The notes under the pieces are model-generated. The model was not told the origin of the DNA. It ran no database searches and worked only from the letters and a program-made list of their open reading frames with translations. Both the position numbers and the translations under genes were made by a program. From an uncultured Succinatimonas sp. (GTDB taxonomy: Bacteria > Pseudomonadota > Gammaproteobacteria > Enterobacterales > Succinivibrionaceae): a stretch of 13,295 bases of DNA. This document shows positions 8,601-13,295 of the stretch, in pieces. The stretch's first letter is position 1, and the number at the start of each line of letters is the position of its first letter. The stretch spans positions 1 through 13,295 of the forward strand of contig CALFLJ010000078.1 of assembly GCA_937880335.1 (NCBI GenBank). Reading direction: 5' to 3'.

Positions 8601-10091
8601 CTGACTGTTACCATCTTTTAGTAAAGCTCCATAATTATAGCGACCTTCAATTGCTAGTTTGTTTTCGCCACTTTTTAGTACTTTCTTATTACTTAAGACA
8701 TTTAAGATAAGATTTTGCGGAGCAAAATTTTCAACTTTTATATCGCGATGTAAAATTTCATTTTTCCCATCAGCACTTAAACTTAGGGTATAAATTCCGT
8801 CATCTATTACCTTTGGAATATCAATTGAGAGCTCAAAAGCTCCTTTTGATTTGGATTTTATGCTTTTGTTGAATATGTTCTGACCATAAGGGCTTTTAAG
8901 CTTTATGTGTAGGATTTTTAAATCCTTGGCATTTAGATTTTTATCCCTTACAAGTACATTTAAATTAATGTTTTCACCTTTTTTTACCAAATCTCTATCA
9001 AGATATGCAAATACAGTGTCGTTATCTAAGTCATACGGAGATATATCCTGCTCAAAGTAAAGAGGAGATGATCTTAGATCTATAACCTGTATATCATTAC
9101 CTTTTTTGGTAATTACACTAAGAGGGGCTAAAGCACCTTGACCTTTTAAAAGTTTTTTGTCAAATCTTATAAAACCATTTTTATCAGTTTTTCCCTGCCC
9201 TAAAACTGTGTTGTTAAATGCTATAAGTGAAACCTCAGCATTTTCTAATGTCACAGCCTTTGAAAAGTTCCTAACTTGAACTAAAAGTCCGTCTGAGCCT
9301 TGATAGGTTGTAGTTGCAAGATCGGTAATTACAAGTGGTTTTGCAAGATAAACATCATTATATGCAAGATCATTTGTATCAGCATCCTCTTTTGTGACGA
9401 GTAAAATATAAAGACCTGAAAGTTTATTATTGCTAAGCTTATCTAAATCTAATTTGGTAAAGACTTTCTCATTTTGTTTATTTTCTAAATTAAGCTTTAT
9501 TTCACCTTCTAAATAAGTACTCTCCTGTATGGTTCTAAACAAACTATCATCTATCTCTAAATTATCATGAGATATAATTCTATAAAGCTCATTATCTTTT
9601 ATATCTTTTTCTGAGAGTCTAAAGAGTTTGACTGAAAGTTTATCTAAATTTACCGTTTCAAGATTTAACTTAGGTGCATTTTGTGTAGTTAAAAGTATGC
9701 CATGAGGAAGATTTACCGCAGATTGAGCATTTTGTGTTGTGTATGTAAAGGAAAGATCCTTATCTAAAGGAGTAAAGCTATCTCCTTTAAAGCCTTTTTT
9801 TATTTCAATTTCGTATTTGGTGTTAGGTTTTAGATTGTAAAAGCAAATTTCATTGCCGATAATTTTAAAGTTAAAGTCTTGTTCTTTGCCATCTACGCTT
9901 AATTTTAAAAATTCCTTTAGATCCTTATCTAAAAGATTTTCAAAAGATGAGTTTGTAATAAGTGAGATAGAAGGAGTAAGTGATGTTGCCTGCTGAATTT
10001 TTTTTACTTTTAAAGTTTCAGACAAGGCTTGATGTGACAGAAGAATATAACTTAATGATATAGCTAAAAAAGAGATGGTTAGTTTTTTCAT
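5676..10091 (-). CDS. yfhM: Bacterial alpha-2-macroglobulin (YfhM-like), no thioester
   Basis: This is a large envelope protein of 1471 residues in the bacterial alpha-2-macroglobulin family, whose members are thought to trap foreign proteases in the periplasm. Residues 1-24 form a signal peptide (MKKL, a hydrophobic stretch, then ALS/E), not a lipoprotein signal: the lipobox Cys of E. coli YfhM is absent. Macroglobulin beta domains follow. They include the A2M_N-type segment with YLDRDLVKKGENINLNVLVRD (about 363-383; the family pattern is 'DRxlYrPGE') and the central A2M domain with VDDGILNLTNFKAPDP (834-849). The match to YfhM continues to a helical region near 1085-1110. Where YfhM carries the thioester CLEQ, this protein reads LKDACEIL, so no CxEQ is present. 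It ends about 180 residues short of YfhM, without the last beta domain. AAAGGTG supplies the ribosome site. It is the first gene of an operon with pbpC. Confidence 0.88.
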   Translation of the reverse strand: MKKLTISFLAISLSYILLSHQALSETLKVKKIQQATSLTPSISLITNSSFENLLDKDLKEFLKLSVDGKEQDFNFKIIGNEICFYNLKPNTKYEIEIKKGFKGDSFTPLDKDLSFTYTTQNAQSAVNLPHGILLTTQNAPKLNLETVNLDKLSVKLFRLSEKDIKDNELYRIISHDNLEIDDSLFRTIQESTYLEGEIKLNLENKQNEKVFTKLDLDKLSNNKLSGLYILLVTKEDADTNDLAYNDVYLAKPLVITDLATTTYQGSDGLLVQVRNFSKAVTLENAEVSLIAFNNTVLGQGKTDKNGFIRFDKKLLKGQGALAPLSVITKKGNDIQVIDLRSSPLYFEQDISPYDLDNDTVFAYLDRDLVKKGENINLNVLVRDKNLNAKDLKILHIKLKSPYGQNIFNKSIKSKSKGAFELSIDIPKVIDDGIYTLSLSADGKNEILHRDIKVENFAPQNLILNVLSNKKVLKSGENKLAIEGRYNYGALLKDGNSQAFLTITPDNYPFSDDLKLYAGPNTKTVNKQESEYLQGQFSEKQNSYIFDINLNEKNYARSISANFNLYDKQGMGASDVYKAKVLSDSPLVAIKRLSDDSFSITKRDPNGNFIKDKVSYELYKINTSYQYALDNGHFRFTNVEYKVPLYKGEIDLQKEDLKVSNLKLNLENGRYEIVLKAKNSYTEYRFDKGYITMDMANNPERFDLVLDKDIYKLGDTAILSFHSNQDGMANLVIGSNEVKKITSFNVKKGVNKLEVKIDKDFLKGQHVNVCIYAQDNGQNKTLRQIGLSYIKVDLNQHKLNIKAHIKDSYKPLERISIPLEFYGASENTYYTAALVDDGILNLTNFKAPDPFAYLTKKPFYNLKIHDLYGYLMRFSSTNQGYGEDEALASNKSLVFENGSYFKDDKNLIKLYQGQTKVIDGKANLTFTLPRRNGSAKLMIVAFDENKVGSQSYDIKIHDSVVVNNNIPKFLYKNEKLSSTVDISYLEDKKENINLNLQCQNEIDCKNLDENYSLSQGEIKSIHIPLLASNLGLGQVNLKVKTSSFNFDEQNEISVISDNLLTYKIDFSKLQDLYKLPYIVDKNLFDYLKQREINNLKDACEILSVLFNLKDLNLLDLDFNLEDKIDLCLKTITSKFSKYGYIVNNFGDYELEKKAIELIFQAYSKGYDMNLELLKALNRKLYDMSNYSSSDDGPWALMVRAFNGENVLAQARYLFEALSDNLSLPMALNFMQIFSIYEDTNLASKAYDIGLQKIEMYKKQEALLNKDSKNRSAYEYMQNISKAFLYDRLALYIKALELGFTSDDLLSLLKSSGLNGNINDKTLAYLTKLSVLAANYEKKLPLASSFDDKRLFKDLKGKLIQNPCQKLGEVIYVIDEYESKYPYAINILQEEKDLTFLRYLEVLSPYDKSTTYLLGKLNSYVDLGYTNKYEKRINIDRGEDYSNYRIARKAMVTSQGQCVIPKVRSTDVNNPSF

Positions 10092-10132
10092 ATCACACCT
10101 TTAAAATTATTTAGTTAAAATAAGATAAATTT

Positions 10133-10160
10133 AGTATAGGTCTTAAAAGTAAAACCACAA
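10133..10160 (-). promoter_or_regulatory. Candidate promoter of the alpha-2-macroglobulin/pbpC operon
   Basis: On the minus strand TTGTGG (10160-10155), a 16-base spacer and TATACT (10138-10133) resemble a sigma-70 promoter and predict a start near 10126, about 35 bases before the ATG. The -35 is part of the left arm of the inverted repeat in this gap. The match is partial. Confidence 0.45.
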
Positions 10161-10224
10161 GTTACATTTATGATTTAAAAGAAATTTTTAATTTTTTTTT
10201 AGGTTGAAAAAGTCTTGTGGTTTT
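10151..10224. repeat. 11-bp inverted repeat in the divergent promoter region
   Basis: AAAACCACAAG at 10151-10161 is exactly repeated in inverted orientation as CTTGTGGTTTT at 10214-10224, separated by 52 AT-rich bases. Each arm overlaps the predicted promoter of the gene it points to: the left arm holds the likely -35 of the alpha-2-macroglobulin operon, and the right arm lies in the -35/-10 spacer of dgkA. It may be a paired operator. A long-loop hairpin is possible but less likely. Confidence 0.6.
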
Positions 10225-10232
10225 TATATATT
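10204..10232 (+). promoter_or_regulatory. Candidate sigma-70 promoter of dgkA-tadA
   Basis: TTGAAA (10204-10209), a 17-base spacer and TATATT (10227-10232) are a good sigma-70 match. The expected start is near 10239, giving a leader of about 24 bases with AGAGG at 10253-10257 before the dgkA ATG. The spacer contains most of the right arm of the inverted repeat. Confidence 0.6.
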
Positions 10233-10262
10233 TTTAAGATTTTGTTTTAAATAGAGGTTTCT

Positions 10263-10649
10263 ATGACAGGTAAAAAACAGGCTCCTGGATTGACTCGAAT
10301 CTATAGAGCTTTTTTTTATAGTATGAAAGGTTTTAAAGCAGGTTGGATAAATGAGGCTGCAGTTCGTCAGGAAATAGTCTTAGCTTTTATCTTAACCATT
10401 GTAAGTTTCTTTATAGCATCAAACTTAGCCGAACTTTTAATCTTGATTATTCTTCCTTTTTTAACCGTAGCCTTTGAGCTTGCAAATTCAGCAATTGAGG
10501 CCTGTATTGATAGAATTGGACCTGAAAGACATGAATTGTCGGGACGAGCAAAAGATCTTGGATCTGCCTGCGTTTTTGTGCTCTTAGTTCTGACGTCTCT
10601 TACATACGTTATCATAGGATTAAAGAAATTAGGGATTATTTATTTTTAA
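10263..10649 (+). CDS. dgkA: Diacylglycerol kinase
   Basis: DgkA is a trimeric inner-membrane enzyme that phosphorylates diacylglycerol with ATP to phosphatidic acid, recycling lipid by-products of osmoregulated glucan and envelope synthesis. The protein has 128 residues (E. coli 122). The amphipathic N-terminal helix carries GWINEAAVRQE (27-37). Three membrane segments follow, roughly 39-53, 56-73 and 101-120. The signature ELANSAIEACIDRIG (72-86) contains the catalytic Glu (E72) and the metal-binding Glu (E79), and HELSGRAKDLGSA (90-102) completes the active site. AGAGG five bases before the ATG supports the start. The stop codon overlaps the tadA start by one base (TAATG), so the two genes form a translationally coupled operon. 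Confidence 0.97.
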   Translation: MTGKKQAPGLTRIYRAFFYSMKGFKAGWINEAAVRQEIVLAFILTIVSFFIASNLAELLILIILPFLTVAFELANSAIEACIDRIGPERHELSGRAKDLGSACVFVLLVLTSLTYVIIGLKKLGIIYF

Positions 10650-11191
10650 TGCCTCAATTAGAAAATTTTTATAAAAGTCCTGAATACTATATGAGCCTGG
10701 CTTTATCACAAGCTAATATAGCCTTGAGTTTAGGCGAGATCCCTGTAGGCTGTGTCATTGTTGATAAAGCCGGTAGAATTGTAGGTCAGGGCTGTAATAT
10801 GACTATTATAAATTCTGATCCTACAGCCCATGCTGAAATTATGGCCTTGCGCAATGCAGGGGTAAGACTTAAAAACTACCGCTTGGTTGACCTTGACATG
10901 TATGTGACATTAGAACCGTGTTGCATGTGTTCTGGAGCTATAATTCATGCGCGTTTAAAGCATGTTTATTTTGGAGCAACTGATCCTAAAACTGGTGCCT
11001 GTGGAAGTATGTTTAATGTTTTAAATGACTTAAGACATAATCATCATCCTAATATTACAGGTGGTATTCTAAAGGATGAATGCTCAGAAATATTAAAATC
11101 ATTTTTTAAGATGCGTCGTAAAATGAAAAAGGAAGGGCGCGATTGGCTAAAAGAGCGGGGAAAAACCAGGGATTGGCTAAATAAGCAGTAA
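10649..11191 (+). CDS. tadA: tRNA-specific adenosine deaminase
   Basis: TadA deaminates adenosine 34 of tRNA-Arg(ACG) to inosine, allowing one tRNA to read CGU, CGC and CGA; the enzyme is essential in most bacteria. The 180-residue protein has the zinc deaminase motifs HAE (H61, with catalytic E63) and PCCMC (P90-C94, with zinc ligands C91 and C94). DPTAHAEIMALR, TLEPC and FGATDPKTGACGS are typical of TadA rather than of cytidine or guanine deaminases. The ATG overlaps the dgkA stop by one base and has only AGGGA 13 bases upstream, so translation is probably coupled to dgkA. The C-terminal tail holds a duplicated RDWL unit 10 residues apart (164-167 and 174-177). No convincing terminator follows; a new promoter begins about 70 bases later. 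Confidence 0.96.
   Translation: MPQLENFYKSPEYYMSLALSQANIALSLGEIPVGCVIVDKAGRIVGQGCNMTIINSDPTAHAEIMALRNAGVRLKNYRLVDLDMYVTLEPCCMCSGAIIHARLKHVYFGATDPKTGACGSMFNVLNDLRHNHHPNITGGILKDECSEILKSFFKMRRKMKKEGRDWLKERGKTRDWLNKQ
11141..11181 (+). repeat. Short direct repeat in the tadA 3' end
   Basis: GATTGGCTAAA occurs at 11141-11151 and again at 11171-11181, exactly 30 bases (10 codons) apart and in the same frame. It encodes the repeated DWL core of the TadA tail. This looks like a small tandem duplication that lengthened the C-terminus by about ten residues. Confidence 0.7.
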
Positions 11192-11261
11192 ATTTAATTT
11201 ATTTATTTTTAAATTTACATGTTTTACATAATTTTGCATTCTTTATCCGTTAACAAAGATT

Positions 11262-11267
11262 TATAAT
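11262..11267 (+). promoter_or_regulatory. Probable -10 of the JetD-like gene
   Basis: A perfect TATAAT predicts transcription from about 11274, with a leader of about 110 bases. The -35 region is weak: TTCTTT lies 17 bases upstream, and TTGCAT at 11234-11239 is too distant. The predicted RNA start falls about ten bases before the pseudoknot-capable segment, which supports a dedicated leader transcript. Confidence 0.5.
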
Positions 11268-11283
11268 AAGTAGGTCAAATAAC

Positions 11284-11330
11284 TTGAGGAACGCCCGCGG
11301 AAAACCTCAACTGTGGCTGATTTTAGCGTT
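11284..11330 (+). promoter_or_regulatory. Pseudoknot-capable leader RNA of the JetD-like gene
   Basis: Two sets of complementary segments interlock. TTGAGG (11284-11289) pairs with CCTCAA (11305-11310). The loop between them contains AACGC (11290-11294), which pairs with GCGTT (11326-11330), and CCGC (11295-11298), which pairs with GTGG (11313-11316, one G-U). This is an H-type pseudoknot of about 47 bases with a 9-base bulge (11317-11325). It is clearly richer in GC than the flanking sequence. It does not match any riboswitch or ribozyme family I can recall by motif, including the guanidine, preQ1, SAM and hammerhead types. A regulatory role is inference. Confidence 0.45.
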
Positions 11331-11384
11331 TAATTAAAATTTTAAGCTGCAGATTATAAATTAAGATTTTAATAGGAGCGCTTC

Positions 11385-12719
11385 GTGAAAACCCGCAATG
11401 GCATACGTGCTGAAATTAATTCTTTATATCGCAGTAAAATCGTATCGTGGCTGACTGATGAAATAAATGGCAATAAAGCTGAAAATCTTCCTGTTATAAT
11501 TGGTTTATCAGCTCCAGTAAGCGACGATGACGTTCTTAAAAATAAGGAACAGTTTCTAGATTTCTGTGCTCAGTGGCATCAGAAGTTACCAGGCGGTAAG
11601 GTAAATTTTTTAGAGAAAACCTATGCCCAAATTGGTACTGTCGAGGTTCCAATCCAACTAGTTTTTGAAAAAGTTTCAGATGTCGCATCCTGGGCGGGAC
11701 ATTTAGTTGAATATTATTCAGCGGTAAGTCGCCTTGAGGTTATAAAGCGAGAAATACCAGATCTTATAGATGCAGCTTTAGATTGTATTGGTTTTATTAC
11801 CTCCTTTGAAGATAACGATTTCTATCGCTTTGTTGATGTAAGCAAGTGGTTATGTAAACATCGCAACAGCGGATATATGATAAGACAGATCCCAGTACGT
11901 GGAGCTGATGCAGCTTGGTTTGAAAGCCATCGTTCCATGCTATTGCGTTTTTTGCGCGACTATCTTGATCTTGATCCTATGCGTCGCGATCTTCGTCAGT
12001 TAGGTTTAGTGCCTCCAAAGCCTTTAGTTCAGGTTTTCCTTTTAGATCATACTCTTCGTAATAAAGTGGGAGGTATGAGATATTTTGGAGCAACTATTGA
12101 TGATCTTCAGAATCTCGATATTAAGCCTAATAAGGTTTTCTTTTTTGAAGATCAGGCAACAGCTATGACAATTCCAGATCTACAAGGCGCTGTTGTAATC
12201 GTAGCACCTAGCAATTACTTAGGCGATCTTTGTCGTATAGAATGGATTTCATTGTCTCGTTGCGCATTTTTAGGTGGTATAGAGTTGCGCTCCTTTGCCA
12301 TGCTCAATAATATTCGTGTTTATTTACCGAATACTGAAAGCTTGTTGATGGATGCTGAGACCTTTATTGAAAATCGTGACTTATGGACTTTTGATGATGT
12401 TAATGCATCAGACTTAGTTCCACCTCAGGCAGTAACAGCGGAGGAGGCTAATCTTTATAACCTTCTAGCTTGCGGAGTATTTGGCTCTAGAGCCCGTTTA
12501 AGACAGGATCGTATGCCATTGAAGCTTATTTATAAGGCCATGGGTATAGTCGATAGTTTAGATGAGGAGCTCTCATCTAAAGATAACGCAGTCGTTTTAA
12601 AACCTGTCTTTAAGATTGCGCCAGATCCTTTAAATTCTCCTTTAAATGAAGAAAATAATGATGAGGCAAAGGATGAGGATGGTGCAAAATTAGATATCGA
12701 TCCTAAAGAGCCAGCTTAA
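11385..12719 (+). CDS. Orphan JetD-like protein (DUF3322 + degenerate DUF2220/Toprim)
   Basis: The 444-residue protein resembles JetD, the Toprim nuclease subunit of the SMC-like Wadjet plasmid-defence complex. The N-terminal half (about 1-200) is DUF3322-like and contains RQIPVRGADAAWFESHRSMLL (167-187), matching the family's 'RqlpipGVDTKFiE.H..lL'. The C-terminal half (about 215-390) is DUF2220-like, with VFFFEDQATAMTIP (251-264), FLGGIELRSFAML (295-307), LPNTESLLMDAETF (314-327) and RLRQDRMPLKLIYKAM (371-386). In JetD the third of these reads 'GDiDthGf'; here both acidic residues are changed (G298, E300), so the nuclease centre is probably altered or dead. The last 30 residues are an acidic, probably disordered tail. 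GTG is the start, set by AGGAG six bases upstream. No jetA, jetB or jetC lies on either side. It has its own promoter, structured leader and terminator, so it is monocistronic. The family assignment is from remembered motifs. Confidence 0.75.
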   Translation: MKTRNGIRAEINSLYRSKIVSWLTDEINGNKAENLPVIIGLSAPVSDDDVLKNKEQFLDFCAQWHQKLPGGKVNFLEKTYAQIGTVEVPIQLVFEKVSDVASWAGHLVEYYSAVSRLEVIKREIPDLIDAALDCIGFITSFEDNDFYRFVDVSKWLCKHRNSGYMIRQIPVRGADAAWFESHRSMLLRFLRDYLDLDPMRRDLRQLGLVPPKPLVQVFLLDHTLRNKVGGMRYFGATIDDLQNLDIKPNKVFFFEDQATAMTIPDLQGAVVIVAPSNYLGDLCRIEWISLSRCAFLGGIELRSFAMLNNIRVYLPNTESLLMDAETFIENRDLWTFDDVNASDLVPPQAVTAEEANLYNLLACGVFGSRARLRQDRMPLKLIYKAMGIVDSLDEELSSKDNAVVLKPVFKIAPDPLNSPLNEENNDEAKDEDGAKLDIDPKEPA

Positions 12720-12759
12720 ACTATAAAAGCATTTCTTTTTTATTAAAATTTAGGCATAC

Positions 12760-12789
12760 AAAACCTCGTATTTTAGTGCGAGGTTTTTT
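12760..12789 (+). terminator. Intrinsic terminator of the JetD-like gene
   Basis: AAAACCTCG (12760-12768) pairs with CGAGGTTTT (12779-12787), and two inner pairs (U-G, A-U) can extend the stem. The T-run 12784-12789 follows the GC part. It starts 40 bases after the TAA stop and closes this single-gene transcription unit. Confidence 0.93.
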
Positions 12790-12835
12790 GTTGTTATCTC
12801 AGCATGAGCTCTCTTTAGGGGGTAAGTCCAGAAGA

Positions 12836-13251
12836 TGCCCGCTAACGGGAAACACTTATAAGATAGCAAATACAACTGCTCATACATTAAAAGCAGGTGT
12901 TTTTGAGATCACTCTTGTAAAACTTAGGTACAAAAGGGCTTTATACACAAAAATCAATACAAATGAGTTTGTTTTGGGCGTGATGACGCTAATTGTCAGG
13001 TTTTACTTAATAAGTATAATGTTCAGAATTTTGAAAAATATGACTCTGTCATTTTGGCCTATTAAATCTGGTGGGGAAAGGGCTCTTGGCTTTTGTACGG
13101 GTTTTTAAGGAGTAATGATTTTAATGGTATAAAAGATAATTACCCAGTTTCAACCTCTTATGTATCACCATTTTCAGATAGTGAAAATGATCTTAGAAAA
13201 TTAGCAAAAGATGTAAGGTGGCATAAAGGAAAAGGATTTAAAAAAATGTAG
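12836..13251 (+). pseudogene. Decayed flavodoxin-family gene (frameshift and internal stop)
   Basis: Two reading frames together resemble a flavodoxin of the Flavodoxin_4 type, an FMN-binding electron carrier or quinone reductase. From 12836 one frame reads CPLTGNTYKIANTTAH and then GVFEITLVK, like the FMN-phosphate loop 'SxTGNTxKIAExIA' plus strand two. The downstream part lies in another frame (-1): from 12967, NFEKYDSVILAY, then an in-frame TAA at 13063-13065, then IWWGKGSW, YGFLRSNDFNGIK and RKLAKDVRWHKGKGF, ending at TAG 13249. This matches the family order 'YDxIflGyPIWWG...tFLesyDFsGK...W..GK.F', with the stop where the Pro should be. The usual first beta strand and start codon are not recognisable. 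A GTG-started 110-codon reading of this stretch would begin inside the preceding terminator and is not a real gene. The last 44 bases of the window show nothing I can name. Confidence 0.7.
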
Positions 13252-13295
13252 TCTTAATGATGAAAAAACAAGCTGCATATACATAAAAAGTATTG

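Noticed and set aside
11189..11217. TAAATTT/AAATTTA inverted repeat after tadA as a terminator.
   Set aside because: It is a 7-bp stem of A and T only, with a 15-base loop and no following U-run; too weak to call.
11281..11330. Known riboswitch or ribozyme class in the JetD-like leader (guanidine-III, preQ1, SAM-II, twister, hammerhead).
   Set aside because: Class-defining motifs such as the paired ACGA/ACGG loops or a CTGATGA core are missing; only the pseudoknot topology is comparable.
11385..12719. A complete Wadjet defence operon.
   Set aside because: No condensin-like SMC, kleisin or KITE genes are found on either side; upstream is dgkA-tadA and downstream is a terminator followed by a pseudogene.
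12776..13108. A GTG-started 110-codon open frame after the JetD-like gene.
   Set aside because: It begins inside the terminator stem, and only its middle matches a known fold. The homology continues in a different frame, so it is a fragment of the flavodoxin relic and not an intact gene.

Overview
The window is AT-rich chromosomal DNA from a gammaproteobacterium. SuhB begins exactly as in Escherichia coli (MHPMLNIAVRAAR). A YgfB/UPF0149 protein, a YfhM-type alpha-2-macroglobulin followed directly by PbpC, and DgkA and TadA of E. coli type are also present. The low GC content combined with this gene set would fit a host-associated anaerobic lineage such as Succinivibrionaceae (Aeromonadales). 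That placement is inference, because no rRNA gene is present to confirm it.

Layout. uvrB (74-2131, +) runs tail-to-tail into a ygfB-like gene (2128-2652, -), and their stop codons overlap. After a short divergent gap comes suhB (2797-3618, +), which ends in a strong bidirectional terminator (3624-3654). The terminator is shared with pbpC (3662-5644, -). pbpC is the second gene of a two-gene operon led by a very large alpha-2-macroglobulin gene (5676-10091, -). A 171-bp divergent promoter region carrying a widely spaced perfect 11-bp inverted repeat separates that operon from dgkA-tadA (10263-11191, +), which are coupled by a 1-nt overlap. A new promoter then drives a GTG-initiated gene (11385-12719, +). 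It encodes a JetD-like protein (DUF3322 plus DUF2220/Toprim) with no JetA, JetB or JetC gene visible. The gene is preceded by a leader that can form a pseudoknot and is followed by a clean intrinsic terminator (12760-12789). The remaining 0.5 kb holds a decayed flavodoxin-family gene.

How the genes work together. uvrB (excision repair), tadA (tRNA wobble editing) and suhB (inositol monophosphatase/Nus-associated factor) are housekeeping genes. The alpha-2-macroglobulin and PbpC form the known envelope-defence pair, in which a protease trap is linked to a peptidoglycan synthase. DgkA recycles diacylglycerol in the inner membrane.

Most interesting points. (1) The solitary JetD-like protein has lost the acidic DxD residues of its Toprim active site. 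(2) Its mRNA leader can form a pseudoknot. (3) The alpha-2-macroglobulin lacks the lipobox, the CxEQ thioester and the C-terminal domain of its E. coli homologue. (4) A flavodoxin relic can be recognised across two frames at the right end.
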